Shown here in pieces: positions 17,099 through 26,484 of a stretch of DNA of 64,000 nt (position 1 is the stretch's first letter; every line of letters begins with the position of its first letter). The stretch spans positions 95,421-159,420 of the forward strand of contig QHYZ01000052.1 in NCBI GenBank assembly GCA_003225295.1, given 5' to 3'. Source of the stretch: Acidobacteriota bacterium. GTDB lineage: Bacteria; Acidobacteriota; Terriglobia; Acidiferrales; UBA7541. Below the pieces are notes generated by a model that saw only the letters and a program-made list of their open reading frames with translations, ran no database searches and was not told where the DNA came from. The position numbers and the translations under genes were made by a program.

Positions 17099-18826
17099 TC
17101 AAGGGCTCGCTGAAAGAAGACGCAGGCCTCCGGCGTTGAACAGCCCAAGAAGTGTCAGCACGGCCATCACGGAGATGGCCATGCCCAAGGTACGATCCGG
17201 GGTACGCACCAACTTTGCCGTGATGCGCTCGGTTCCGGGAGACAGCCGCAGGATCATCTGGCCGCTGGTCTCCGCGTGCTCTGGTGTCACGGACTTGCCG
17301 TTCACCTCCACAAGCCACGACGGGTAATTCAGCAGTCGCAGCGCCACTCGCACCGGCTCACGCGATGTCACTTCGAATTCTCTTTCCTCTGCCGTCCATC
17401 GCACGATACGGACCTCTGCTTTTGGCGCCCTTGCTAGTGATTCTTCAGCTGGCAGAACCTGCAGGCGAGGCGCCTTTTCCGGCAAGTTGTAATGATCGTC
17501 GCCCACCGGATCGTATTCGTCCGTACCTTCAAAGCCCTGGTCGTTGGCCATCGCTTCCTTCAGAACCGGGATGTCCTCGGAATCCCACCACGCACTCGGA
17601 ACCAGAAAAGACGCCGTTCCACCGATAACCACGATCACTGCCAGGCCCCCGATGCACCCCGCGCGCCGAGGTGGTATCCCAGCCGCAAGAAAATAAGCGT
17701 AGGGCACCGCCAGGATGGCCATCCATCTCCACGGAAACTGCACGAATCGCAGCTTCGGAAGGTACTCCCAAAAAACCGAACTGGGGCGAATCATCAGCAT
17801 GGTCGGCGCCGCGGAGAGCAGCAGCAGCACGCGCCACAGTTTCCTGGTCTCCTCTCTTGGTTGTTCGAGAGCCGTTCCTCGGTGCGCCGCAATCCCCGCG
17901 ATCCCGGTCATCACGATGAGCAGAATGGCCACGCTCGAGGCGATCCAATTGAACACGTTGTGTTCCGGATCGTTGATCATGGTAAAGAGAAAGTTGTCCG
18001 AGGGTTGCAAGCCCGACGAAAGCGCCTGCGCGATATTCACCCAGCGTTGCTCATAAGCCGCGGGCAAAATGTAAAAGCCCGTCAATCCAAAGCCCAGCGC
18101 CAATCCGCCCGCGCCGCGCCACAGCCGCCACCACGATCTTTCGGTTATCGCCGCCCAGGCAAAAACAAGCGCCATGCTGTAACTGGCCAACACCCCGGCA
18201 GGCGCGTTCGACAGCCACACCGCCGCGAACACCACCGCGAAGAAGGCCATGGCCCGCGGCCGAGAACCCCGGCGATCTTCCACCAACCCGCATAGTTCGA
18301 GCGATGCCAGCACCAAGAGCGGCATCAGCGCGCACGAGAGTTGCTCCGCGAAGTCACTGCGCATGTAAACGATCAGCAGCGCATACGGATTTGCGGCATA
18401 ACACGCTGCTCCAACGAGTGCCGCGCTCACCGGCACAAATCGTCGCGCTAAGGCAAACGAACAAACTCCCGCCATTGTCTGGGCCATGACGATGAAGACT
18501 CCCGGCACGGCATTCCAGGGAAGCACAAAACTCAGCGCCGCCCCCAGCATCCACGACAGCGGCGGATAAAAGACAAACCGTGGCTCGCCGAACCCGTGGT
18601 TGGCCCACTCCGCCCATCGCGGGAAGAGGATCCCCTCTCTCCATTGTCCCGCGACGTCCAGCCATGAGGCCGCGTGAAACCCAAAGTCGTGCCCCGAAGC
18701 ACTCCCCAGCCAGAAAAATGGCGCAATCACCAGCAATGAGGTCGTTAGCGAAACGCCCAGCGCGAGCAGCCATCCGCGACCTGCGACTGCCTTCCTCTTG
18801 ATGGGCTCTTCCGCGGGGAATGTCAT
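17099..18826 (-). CDS. multi-spanning membrane protein, PTPS-related / glycosyltransferase-like
   Basis: 575-residue polytopic membrane protein with about ten hydrophobic helices between residues 20 and 420 and a C-terminal soluble beta-rich part (~430-540) followed by one last helix (MAISVMAVLTLLGLFNAGGL). After TM1 it reads HDFGFHAASWLDVAGQWREG and then FPRWAEWANHGFGEPRFVF. This is the signature of the 6-pyruvoyl-tetrahydropterin-synthase-related membrane family, whose members resemble lipid-linked-sugar glycosyltransferases. Substrate unknown. Start ATG 18826 gives MTFPAEEPIKRK, a cytosolic lead. It is divergent to the ABC ATPase gene at 18925. Confidence 0.75.
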   Translation of the reverse strand: MTFPAEEPIKRKAVAGRGWLLALGVSLTTSLLVIAPFFWLGSASGHDFGFHAASWLDVAGQWREGILFPRWAEWANHGFGEPRFVFYPPLSWMLGAALSFVLPWNAVPGVFIVMAQTMAGVCSFALARRFVPVSAALVGAACYAANPYALLIVYMRSDFAEQLSCALMPLLVLASLELCGLVEDRRGSRPRAMAFFAVVFAAVWLSNAPAGVLASYSMALVFAWAAITERSWWRLWRGAGGLALGFGLTGFYILPAAYEQRWVNIAQALSSGLQPSDNFLFTMINDPEHNVFNWIASSVAILLIVMTGIAGIAAHRGTALEQPREETRKLWRVLLLLSAAPTMLMIRPSSVFWEYLPKLRFVQFPWRWMAILAVPYAYFLAAGIPPRRAGCIGGLAVIVVIGGTASFLVPSAWWDSEDIPVLKEAMANDQGFEGTDEYDPVGDDHYNLPEKAPRLQVLPAEESLARAPKAEVRIVRWTAEEREFEVTSREPVRVALRLLNYPSWLVEVNGKSVTPEHAETSGQMILRLSPGTERITAKLVRTPDRTLGMAISVMAVLTLLGLFNAGGLRLLSASP

Positions 18827-18924
18827 GCCGTGTTCATGCCTTGTAACCGCTCAGGAAAACCACCGCCGAGTCTCATCCGAGAGGTGTGCGCCCACGCGGC
18901 AGTTGAGCGATAATACACGCGCTC

Positions 18925-20244
18925 ATGGCCACCGCAAACATCGCTCCCGCCCCGATTATCGAAGCGCGCAAGCTGGAGAAATCCTATCGGCAACCCGACG
19001 GCAGCCGCATCCAGGTTATCGCTCCAATCGATCTCGCTGTCCATCCCGGTGAGATCATCACGCTGCTGGGCGCCTCCGGGTGCGGCAAGTCCACCTTGCT
19101 GCGCATGTTGACCGGTCTCGCCCCGGCCAGCGCCGGGCAGGTTTACTGGCACGGCCACCCGGTCGGTGACGAATCGCCCAACGTGGCCATCGTCTTTCAA
19201 AGTTTCGCGCTCTTCCCCTGGCTCACCGTGCTTGAAAACGTGGAGGCCCCGCTGGAGGCCCGCGGCATTCCTCCCATCGAACGCCACAAGCGCTCCTTGC
19301 GCATTATTGACGCCGTCGGCCTTGACGGTTTCGAATCCGCCTACCCCAAGGAGCTCTCCGGCGGCATGAAACAGCGCGTGGGTGTCGCTCGCGCGCTCGT
19401 CGTCGAGCCCGAAGTGCTCTTCATGGACGAACCGTTCTCCGCGCTTGACGTGCTCACCGCGGAAACTCTTCGAGGCGAGCTCCTCGAGCTCTGGCTCGGT
19501 CACAAGATTCCCACGCGCGCGATTTTCATCGTCACTCACAATATCGAAGAAGCCGTCGTCCTCGCCGATCGCATCATCGTTCTGGGCCGCAATCCCGCGC
19601 ACATCCATGCCGACTTCAGAGTGGATATGCCCCATCCTCGCGACAGAAAGTCCGCCCACTTCCTTGAGCTGGTCGACGCCATCTATCGCACCCTTACGCG
19701 GCCCGATCACCGGGACGAAGCCGCTCCGCCGCGAACCTACGGCCCGGGAACAGAAGTGCGCCCGAAAATCGTCCTGCTCCCCCACACGCGTCCCGGCGGC
19801 TTGGCCGGTCTGCTGGAAATCGTGGCCGACCAGGGAGGCCGTGTCGATCTTCACCTTCTAGCGGATGAACTGAGTCTTGAAGTTGACGCGCTGCTTCCCT
19901 CCGTCGACACGGCCGCCTTGCTGGGCCTTCTGCGCGTCGAAGAAGGCGATGTGATGATTACACCGGAAGGCCAGGCGTTTGCGCAGGGGGACATCCAAGC
20001 GCGCAAAACGATCTTTCGTAAGGCGGCACTTTCCAACGTGCCCTTGCTGCGGCAAATGGAGCAGGCCCTGAAGGCCAAAGCCAACCGCACCCTGAACGAG
20101 GAGTTTTTCCACGACTTGCTCGACGAACATTTTGGTGAGCAAGAATCCCGCCGCCAGCTCGAAACGGCCATCCAGTGGGGTCGTTACGCGGAAATTTTCG
20201 ATTACGATGCCGCCACCGGCAAGCTGACCCTCACTGAGGTCTGA
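18925..20244 (+). CDS. ABC transporter ATP-binding protein, NitT/TauT-like, with C-terminal AAA-associated domain
   Basis: 439 residues in two parts. Residues ~10-255 are an ABC ATPase: Walker A GASGCGKST, Q-loop VFQSFALFPWLTV (the nitrate/sulfonate subfamily form), signature ELSGGMKQRVGVARAL, Walker B VLFMDEPFSALDV, switch HNIEEAVVLADRI. Residues ~285-435 form an extra C-terminal domain of the AAA-associated type (LLEIVADQGGRVDLHLLADEL and FHDLLDEHFGEQESRRQ), probably a winged-helix regulatory domain. It is followed after 7 bases by a double permease. No periplasmic binding protein is encoded beside it, so the substrate stays open. Confidence 0.9.
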   Translation: MATANIAPAPIIEARKLEKSYRQPDGSRIQVIAPIDLAVHPGEIITLLGASGCGKSTLLRMLTGLAPASAGQVYWHGHPVGDESPNVAIVFQSFALFPWLTVLENVEAPLEARGIPPIERHKRSLRIIDAVGLDGFESAYPKELSGGMKQRVGVARALVVEPEVLFMDEPFSALDVLTAETLRGELLELWLGHKIPTRAIFIVTHNIEEAVVLADRIIVLGRNPAHIHADFRVDMPHPRDRKSAHFLELVDAIYRTLTRPDHRDEAAPPRTYGPGTEVRPKIVLLPHTRPGGLAGLLEIVADQGGRVDLHLLADELSLEVDALLPSVDTAALLGLLRVEEGDVMITPEGQAFAQGDIQARKTIFRKAALSNVPLLRQMEQALKAKANRTLNEEFFHDLLDEHFGEQESRRQLETAIQWGRYAEIFDYDAATGKLTLTEV

Positions 20245-20251
20245 CCCTACC

Positions 20252-22027
20252 GTGGCGGATCTCGCTCTCTCAACTACGCACTCCACGCCGATCCCTCCCA
20301 CGGTGAAGCGGCCCGCCGGCTCCCGCTGGAGCTGGGCATTGCTCATCGACATGGCCGTTTTTCTATTTGTCTTCGCGGCGATTTTTGGCGTCTATGCCAT
20401 CGGCCGCTCCTGGCTCGGCCCCGTCCACCTGCACGTGGAGATTTCGCAGAATCCCCGCGTCCTCCCGCTTTACGCGCTGTATTCTCTTGTGCGCATCAGC
20501 GTTGCCTATGCACTCAGCCTGATTTTTGCTCTCTCCTACGCCTACGTTGCCGCCAGCTCCCGGCGCGCCGAAATCATCATGGTTCCCTTGCTAGACATCC
20601 TGCAGTCCATCCCCGTGCTCAGCTTCCTGCCCGGAGTCATGCTTGCCATGGTGGCCATCTTTCCGCATAGCCAGCTCGGCGTCGAGCTCGGTTCCATCTT
20701 GCTCATCTTTACCGGCCAAGTCTGGAATATCGCCTTCAGCTTTTATTCCTCGCTGAAAACCGTTCCTCGTGAACTCCACGAGGTGGCCATCATTTATCGT
20801 TTCAGCCGCTGGCAGCGTTTCGCCGAACTCGACCTGCCCTTCTCCACCATCGGCCTGGTCTGGAATTCCATGATGTCCGTCGCCGGCGGCTGGTTTTTTC
20901 TCATGGCCTGCGAGATGTTCGTCCTCGGCAAGCGTGACTTTCGCCTCCCCGGCCTTGGCTCCTTCCTCGAGACCGCCGCGAGCAGCGGCAACACGCGTGC
21001 GATTCTTTGGGGCGTCGCGGCCATGATCACCGTCATCGTTCTCCTCGATCAGCTCGTTTGGCGGCCCATCATCGTTTGGGCGGACAAGTTCAAGTTTGAG
21101 CAGGTGGAAAGCTCCGGCGCCGCGCAATCCACGCTGCTCCATCTCATCGGCCGCGCTTCCGTGGTCCTCCGCTTGTATCGCCTGATCCTTCAGCCGGTCT
21201 TCCATTGGCTGACTCTTAGCTTCACTCTCGGCGCCCGTCGCGCCGCGGAAACTCTTGCCGCTCCGAAGCAGCACCGGCTGCGCCGCTCGGTCAGCTATCT
21301 GCTCGCCGCGGGTGTAGTGGTCGGCTTGGGCTTCGCGGTTTACCACGCGGCCCGCGAATTGTCCCCTCTTCACCGCGACGACTATGGCGAGCTCTTGGAA
21401 AGCGCCGCGCTAACTTTTCTCCGCGTCAACACCGTGCTCATCCTGGGCGCGCTCTGGACCGTTCCTGCCGGCGTGGCCATCGCTTCCCATCCGCGCGTGG
21501 CCCGCATCGCGCAGCCGCTGGTGCAGATGGCCGCCTCCCTGCCTGCCACCGCCCTCTTTCCCATCATTCTTCTTTTTCTGCTTCGCCTCCGCGGCGGCCT
21601 GGAGATCGCCGCCATGCTGCTGATGCTCCTCGGCACGCAGTGGTACATTCTCTTCAACGTCATCGCCGGCGCCATGGCCATTCCCACGGACCTCAAGGAA
21701 GCCGCGCAAGTCTGTCGCTTGGGCTCTTGGGATCGCTGGCGACTCCTGATCCTGCCGGGAATTTTTCCATATCTTGTCACTGGCATGGTCACCGCTTCGG
21801 GTGGCGCCTGGAACGCCAGCATCGTCGCGGAATATTTTCACTTCCAGGGAAGAATCGTTTCGACCGCCGGCCTGGGCAGCACCATCAGCAGCGCCAGCGA
21901 CTCTGGCCGCTTCGACGTTCTGCTCGCTGCGACGCTCATCATGGCGACGGTCGTCGTGCTCATCAATCGCCTGCTCTGGCGCCGCCTCTATCGCCTGGCC
22001 TCCTCCCGTTTCAAGCTGGAGGCGTAG
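20252..22027 (+). CDS. ABC transporter permease, fused double BPD_transp_1 domain
   Basis: 591-residue protein starting at GTG 20252. Two permease units lie in tandem. Unit one is ~30-275, with the EAA-like loop VPRELHEVAIIYRFSRWQRF. Unit two is ~345-580, with loop IPTDLKEAAQVCRLGSWDRW. Normally a homodimer of single permeases makes the channel; here both halves are in one chain. It pairs with the ATPase just upstream. The large first loop (GPVHLHVEISQNPRVLPLYA) may be periplasmic. Transport direction and substrate are not evident. Confidence 0.88.
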   Translation: MADLALSTTHSTPIPPTVKRPAGSRWSWALLIDMAVFLFVFAAIFGVYAIGRSWLGPVHLHVEISQNPRVLPLYALYSLVRISVAYALSLIFALSYAYVAASSRRAEIIMVPLLDILQSIPVLSFLPGVMLAMVAIFPHSQLGVELGSILLIFTGQVWNIAFSFYSSLKTVPRELHEVAIIYRFSRWQRFAELDLPFSTIGLVWNSMMSVAGGWFFLMACEMFVLGKRDFRLPGLGSFLETAASSGNTRAILWGVAAMITVIVLLDQLVWRPIIVWADKFKFEQVESSGAAQSTLLHLIGRASVVLRLYRLILQPVFHWLTLSFTLGARRAAETLAAPKQHRLRRSVSYLLAAGVVVGLGFAVYHAARELSPLHRDDYGELLESAALTFLRVNTVLILGALWTVPAGVAIASHPRVARIAQPLVQMAASLPATALFPIILLFLLRLRGGLEIAAMLLMLLGTQWYILFNVIAGAMAIPTDLKEAAQVCRLGSWDRWRLLILPGIFPYLVTGMVTASGGAWNASIVAEYFHFQGRIVSTAGLGSTISSASDSGRFDVLLAATLIMATVVVLINRLLWRRLYRLASSRFKLEA

Positions 22028-22070
22028 TACAATCAAATGAGCGCGAGTCTCTCAGGTTTTCGAAACTCAT

Positions 22071-22523
22071 ATGCCAGATTCCAAATTCTCCTGCGGCGCT
22101 TCCCGGTGGAGCGACCGGGATTTTCTTCGCGCTTTCGAGGACTTATCGTTTCCCGCCGATCTCTTTCACCACCGGGAACACATCCACGTTGCCTGGCTCT
22201 ACTTGAAATCTGCTGACCCATCACGCGCCGCAGAGCGCATGTCAGAAGGTATTCGCCGGTTCGCGAATCACCATGGCGCAACGCAGAAATACCATCACAC
22301 ACTCACGCTGGCTTGGATGCGCTTGGTGGCCGCCGCCTTGGTGGAGACCCCGGAGGGATACGCGTTTGAGCAGTTCATCACCGCCCATCCGCAGCTGCTG
22401 GACCTGAACCTTGTCGACAAATATTATTCGAAAGAGCTCCTTCGGACTGCCGCCGCCCGGGAAACCTGGGTGCCAGCCGACCTCCAGCCGCTCCCGGAGC
22501 TAGGGATTCACCGCTGCAGCTGA
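22071..22523 (+). CDS. conserved hypothetical protein
   Basis: 150-residue soluble protein, function unknown. It is rich in His and aromatic residues near the N-terminus (FHHREHIHVAWLYLK) and in helix-forming stretches (PSRAAERMSEGIRRFANHHG). The HHREHIH cluster could bind a metal. No signal peptide or membrane segment. It is encoded 43 bases after the double permease and its 3' end overlaps by 24 bases the convergent S9 peptidase gene. I believe such proteins occur widely in soil bacteria, but I cannot name a family with confidence. Confidence 0.7.
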   Translation: MPDSKFSCGASRWSDRDFLRAFEDLSFPADLFHHREHIHVAWLYLKSADPSRAAERMSEGIRRFANHHGATQKYHHTLTLAWMRLVAAALVETPEGYAFEQFITAHPQLLDLNLVDKYYSKELLRTAAARETWVPADLQPLPELGIHRCS

Positions 22524-24587
22524 TTTCTTTTCATCGGCCTGCGGCACTGGTGTCTTTGGTTCCTCTGGCTTTTCGCCCCAGATGTACTGCCTAAACCATT
22601 TTTCATTTTCTTCCATGACCGCTCGTTGCTGTTTCGGTTTGGTAATGCCGTGGCCGAATCCTTTGTATACCACCATCTTTACGGGCACACCGCGGTCTTC
22701 CAGCGCCTGCCGCAGTTCGTAGGCATTCGGGATCGGCACTCGGCGGTCGTTCTCTCCGTGTTGGATCAGCGTCGGCGTGTTGGCCTTCGCGATGTAGCTG
22801 ATCGGTGAAGTCTTCTTGTAGATTTCCGGATCGTCCCACGGTGTCGAATGCAAATATTGCGGCGTGAACGGCGTGATGTCCGTGTTCGCGTAGTACGTCA
22901 TCCAGTCGGAAATCCCCGCACCGACCGAAACCGCCTTAAAGCGGTCGCTCGATGCGGTGATGAAAGCCGAAATGTATCCGCCCTGGCTCCAGCCCATCGA
23001 ACCCACGCGGTCCTTGTCCACCCAGCCTTTTGCAATCAGCGCATCCACCCCGCTAATCACATCGGCATAGTCCCCGACGCCAAGATTGCGCACGTTCAGC
23101 GCGCGGAATTTCTCGCCGTAGCCTGCCGAGCCACGGTAGTTCGGACGCAGCACCAGCGCCCCCTTGGCCACCAACCGCTCGACGGGATAGTAACGGTCGG
23201 CGTTCACGATTGGCTGATCCACTCCCGTCGGCCCGCCATGAATCACCACCAGCAACGGATATTTTCTCTTTGCATCGAAGTCGGCCGGCTTGTAAACGAT
23301 TCCCTCAATGGTCGTTCCGTCCGCCGATTTCCAGGAAGTCACTTCACGGTGCGCCAGAGCTAATCCCTTGAGCTGGTCGCCCATGGCCGTCAACTTCTTG
23401 CCCTCCCACGGCGCGACATCGGACGAATACACCTCTGCATATTGATTTTCGAGGGCCGCCCGGTAAGCGACCTTCTTGTAGTCCTGCGAAAAGGAAAAAG
23501 AAAAGGACGCCATGTGATCCGGCGCGCTGAGTTTCTCGACCGCCTTTGTCGCTGCATTCAGCCGGAACAGATGCGCGTAGGTCTTCTGCTCGGCAGCGAA
23601 ATAAATCCCATCCGGTCCCCAGCCGATGAGCCCCGGATCTTCATCGAAGGTTTCCGTCAGAATCTGCGGCGTTCCGCCCTCCGCGGCCACCACGGCGATC
23701 TTCGTGTTCGTGTAGTAGTAATATTTCGCTCCCGCGGCTGTTTCGAAGGCGATCTTCTTTCCATCGGGCGACCACTTCGGATTCGTGTCGGGCCCCGGTG
23801 TGCTCACGATCTTCTTCACTGCGCCGTCGCGCACGGTCACAACGTACAAATCAGCCGTCGCAGAGGAAATCAGGTCCGCGTCCTTCTGCGCACTGAAGGC
23901 GATGCGCGTCCCATCCGACGACCACGAAAATTCTCCCACGCTGAATTTGTCGCCGGCGGTCAAGCGCTTCGGTTCCGCCGCCGTGCCGCCGCCGGGAATC
24001 TCCATGGTCCAAAGATGAGTCATCTGGTAATCCGCATGAACCACCGCATACTCGCCGTATTTTTCTTTGCGGTCTTTCAGTGCCTGGGGCTCCGGGTCGG
24101 TCATGGAAAAGGCCATGCGCTTCGAATCCGGTGCCCAGTCGAATGCATTTACGTCATTTTCGGTTTTGGTGAGCTGCTGCCCCTCGCCTCCATCTGCCGA
24201 AATCACATACAATTGCTTCTTGCCCTCCGGTGTTCCGGTTATTTGCCCGGGCCGGTCGGAAAGAAACGCGATCCATTTCCCGTCTGGCGACCACGCCGCA
24301 GTGGTGCTCGATTTCTTTGCCGAAGTGAGCGGGTGCGCTTCCCCGGTCGCAACTTCCACAATCCACAAGTTTCTCTCGAAGGCGTTCTCTTCCCAATTGG
24401 CCTGCTGCACCTCGTAAACCACGCGCTTCCCATCCGGTGACATTTTCGGATTGAACGCAGCTTTCCATTCCAGCGATTGGTCGATGGTCGGCGTTGTCGA
24501 AGCGGTGGCCTTTCCGATCTGCTGCGCCCCGGCAGAAAACACCAGCAACCCGCACGTCGCCAACGCAAGTGGAATCAAAGACACCAT
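22500..24587 (-). CDS. secreted S9 family peptidase (prolyl oligopeptidase / acylaminoacyl peptidase type)
   Basis: 695-residue protein. The ATG at 24587 is chosen because it begins a clear signal peptide (MVSLIPLALATCGLLVFSAG). Residues ~30-400 form a PD40/WD40-like beta-propeller with repeated SPDGK motifs. The C-terminal alpha/beta hydrolase domain has the nucleophile elbow GWSQGGY, the acidic residue in GENDRRVP and the catalytic His in GFGHGI. It removes N-terminal residues or cuts short peptides in the periplasm. After a TonB-like or peptide-scavenging lifestyle this would supply amino acids. It lies downstream of a small membrane protein gene on the same strand. Confidence 0.92.
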   Translation of the reverse strand: MVSLIPLALATCGLLVFSAGAQQIGKATASTTPTIDQSLEWKAAFNPKMSPDGKRVVYEVQQANWEENAFERNLWIVEVATGEAHPLTSAKKSSTTAAWSPDGKWIAFLSDRPGQITGTPEGKKQLYVISADGGEGQQLTKTENDVNAFDWAPDSKRMAFSMTDPEPQALKDRKEKYGEYAVVHADYQMTHLWTMEIPGGGTAAEPKRLTAGDKFSVGEFSWSSDGTRIAFSAQKDADLISSATADLYVVTVRDGAVKKIVSTPGPDTNPKWSPDGKKIAFETAAGAKYYYYTNTKIAVVAAEGGTPQILTETFDEDPGLIGWGPDGIYFAAEQKTYAHLFRLNAATKAVEKLSAPDHMASFSFSFSQDYKKVAYRAALENQYAEVYSSDVAPWEGKKLTAMGDQLKGLALAHREVTSWKSADGTTIEGIVYKPADFDAKRKYPLLVVIHGGPTGVDQPIVNADRYYPVERLVAKGALVLRPNYRGSAGYGEKFRALNVRNLGVGDYADVISGVDALIAKGWVDKDRVGSMGWSQGGYISAFITASSDRFKAVSVGAGISDWMTYYANTDITPFTPQYLHSTPWDDPEIYKKTSPISYIAKANTPTLIQHGENDRRVPIPNAYELRQALEDRGVPVKMVVYKGFGHGITKPKQQRAVMEENEKWFRQYIWGEKPEEPKTPVPQADEKKSAAAVNP

Positions 24588-24627
24588 GGCATTGCTCCAT
24601 ACCCCATCAATTCGAAGCGCGGTGAAC

Positions 24628-24834
24628 TCAGTACTTGCGGTTCCAAAGGATAAATCCGATGAGCAAACCAACTCCCACGACCGCAAATCCCAAGTAGATG
24701 TGCCAGCCCTGCAGCTGCGTTGCCGACACAATCGCGCCTGCCGCGGACAGCGCCAGCAAAAGGGCCGCCCGGCCCTTCGTTAGTTTCCTCAGTTCGACCA
24801 CTCGCAGTTCACTTCTCGCCTTGGCGATGCCCAC
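24628..24834 (-). CDS. small two-helix membrane protein
   Basis: 68 residues of unknown function. A basic N-terminus (KARSELRVVELRKLTKGR) is followed by two hydrophobic helices, ~23-42 (AALLLALSAAGAIVSATQL) and ~46-64 (YLGFAVVGVGLLIGFILW), ending NRKY. The positive-inside rule puts the N-terminus in the cytoplasm. It is 40 bases upstream of the S9 peptidase and on the same strand, so likely co-transcribed. Compact, codon-plausible, but short; a chance frame is possible. Confidence 0.5.
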   Translation of the reverse strand: MGIAKARSELRVVELRKLTKGRAALLLALSAAGAIVSATQLQGWHIYLGFAVVGVGLLIGFILWNRKY

Positions 24835-24864
24835 TCTGCACCGCGCCGGCGCTGCTTCCTGAAC

Positions 24865-25332
24865 TTAAGTTCTCGCCAACTCTCGGCTCAGGTAAACGAT
24901 CTGCCCTACATGATGATACGCGTGACCTGCACAGCGCAGGAAAATTTGGAAGCGATCCGCAGCCTCCGGCTCCCGCTCGGCGGTGTAGGCCTTTCCCCAA
25001 TCCGTGGGGCTCTGCTTTCGAATGGTCGCCACCACCATGGCCATGGCGCGGTCAAATGCCCGTAGCGCTTCGTCCTTCGGCGGTGGCTGCTTGTCCGTAA
25101 ACTCGCGGTCTCGGTCGCGCCGGTATCCCGTTTCCGCGACGCGGGCCCCGATGTAGTAGTTCAAATTACCGGTCACGTGCAGTACCAAGTGTCCGGCGCT
25201 GTTTCCGTAAGCATACGGTTTGCGCCAGAACTGTTCGTTCGAAAGCGGGTCCACCCACTGATGTAACTGCACGGCCACATATTCGTAATATGCCGCCAGC
25301 CCGTTAGCCACCGTTTCGTTCACTACTGGCAT
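24865..25332 (-). CDS. DinB family protein
   Basis: 155-residue four-helix-bundle protein of the DinB/YfiT superfamily, whose members bind a divalent metal with three His residues and often act as thiol-dependent transferases. The ATG at 25332 begins MPVVNETVANGLAAYYEY; the open frame further upstream lacks family character. Candidate metal ligands are His in HLVLHVTGNLNYYIG and in GHAYHHVGQIVYL near the C-terminus. The latter motif is diagnostic. It is followed on the same strand by the small membrane protein and the S9 peptidase. Two more DinB-like genes occur at 44896 (broken) and 54950. Confidence 0.85.
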   Translation of the reverse strand: MPVVNETVANGLAAYYEYVAVQLHQWVDPLSNEQFWRKPYAYGNSAGHLVLHVTGNLNYYIGARVAETGYRRDRDREFTDKQPPPKDEALRAFDRAMAMVVATIRKQSPTDWGKAYTAEREPEAADRFQIFLRCAGHAYHHVGQIVYLSRELART

Positions 25333-25498
25333 GCAGGAGAACCCCGCTGTCCTCAGAGTTACCTGAATGAACTTGAGCGCCGCCCGGTCTATTCCCTCAG
25401 CCGAATCCGCTAATGCGGCCCCCGGCCTTCGCATTTCTCCGCCGTTTCCAAGCGCATCCCGGAACGCCGACAATAGCCTCTCCGTCGAAAATGTCAAG

Positions 25499-25864
25499 CT
25501 ATTCGCTCTTGCTGCGGTTGTTTTGATCGGCATGGTTTTCCCGCGAAGGGAAAATGAAGCATTGCATCTCTAGGTTCACAAATCGGATCTGCATGCCTTT
25601 TTCAAATTCCGCAAACCAAGCACCGTACTCCACCGGAAAATCTTTGGGATCTGCCAAAGAAAAAGCTGCGCCCCGGAGAAAGAAGCGCAAAGTCCCGTCC
25701 TCTGAAAACGTGAGTTGCAGCAGGTCGTCCAGGCAAAGAGTCACCTGGGCGCCCCGCAGAGAAATCACAAAGCCGGAGTTGGAGCCTAGTACTGCCAGTT
25801 TCTCATTCTGTCGTGCCCATCGGCCAGAGGTATCGAGCGCATCGGCGTAGGAAATTTCACTCAT
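25499..25864 (-). CDS. hypothetical protein
   Basis: 121 residues, soluble, function unknown. The start at 25864 (MSEISYADALD) is chosen for its AGAGG seven bases upstream. Alternating hydrophobic strands (VLGSNSGFVISLRGAQVTLCLD and LRFFLRGAAFSLADP) suggest a small beta-barrel or PilZ-like fold, but no motif is diagnostic. The last residues are polar (RENHADQNNRSKSE). A divergent gene for another small beta protein starts at 26110. Confidence 0.6.
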   Translation of the reverse strand: MSEISYADALDTSGRWARQNEKLAVLGSNSGFVISLRGAQVTLCLDDLLQLTFSEDGTLRFFLRGAAFSLADPKDFPVEYGAWFAEFEKGMQIRFVNLEMQCFIFPSRENHADQNNRSKSE

Positions 25865-26109
25865 GCACACACCTCTTGGTTTCGGAATCCCCAGCGCGCC
25901 GGCTATTCTAGCGGTGTAGGCGGCCTCTTGTCCCGCCGCATCTCCAGCGCTCTCGTCGTCCTCGGTGCGCTCTGCTGACGTCGGCGTTCTGTCTTGCCAG
26001 CGTCTGGTTTTTCCAGCATTGCGCTGATCCCCACTTTTCCACAACTTTGGGTAGGGGTCCTTCCGTACTATTGACCCTGTTACTACCGGCCACGGACACT
26101 GAGTACACG

Positions 26110-26484
26110 ATGGCTCGCTACTCAGCCTTTCTCGGGCGTCGCGTGGAGGTGCAATATCGCGCCGGCGATATCCTTTTGCCCGCCTCTGGCACGTTTGTCG
26201 CCGATTCCGGCCGTTCCATCTTCCTCGAACAGAATTTCGAGCAGCGCGGACAGCACAAGCATTTCCGCTGGGAAATCCCTTATCAATATCTGGTGCGCAT
26301 CGAAGAAAAACCAGACTCCGGCGCCTCTGCCAACGGCATTTCCGCCGGCGCCACTCCCAAAGCCGCACCGGAAACCCCGGTTGCATCCAAGCCGGACGAC
26401 CAGCCTCTCGGCGCCGTAGCCGCCGCTTCGGCCGGCGGTGCCCCCACCCTCCTCCCCCTTCCCCAACGCCCCAAGACCGCCTGA
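26110..26484 (+). CDS. hypothetical small beta-rich protein
   Basis: 124 residues. The first ~65 form short beta strands (LGRRVEVQYRAGDILLPASG and RSIFLEQNFEQRGQHKHF), as in an SH3- or Sm-like barrel. The rest is an Ala/Pro-rich low-complexity tail. Start ATG 26110 (MARYSAFLG) preferred over the longer frame, whose extra 21 residues look non-coding. No signal peptide. Unknown role; possibly RNA- or protein-binding judging from fold guess only. Confidence 0.6.
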   Translation: MARYSAFLGRRVEVQYRAGDILLPASGTFVADSGRSIFLEQNFEQRGQHKHFRWEIPYQYLVRIEEKPDSGASANGISAGATPKAAPETPVASKPDDQPLGAVAAASAGGAPTLLPLPQRPKTA

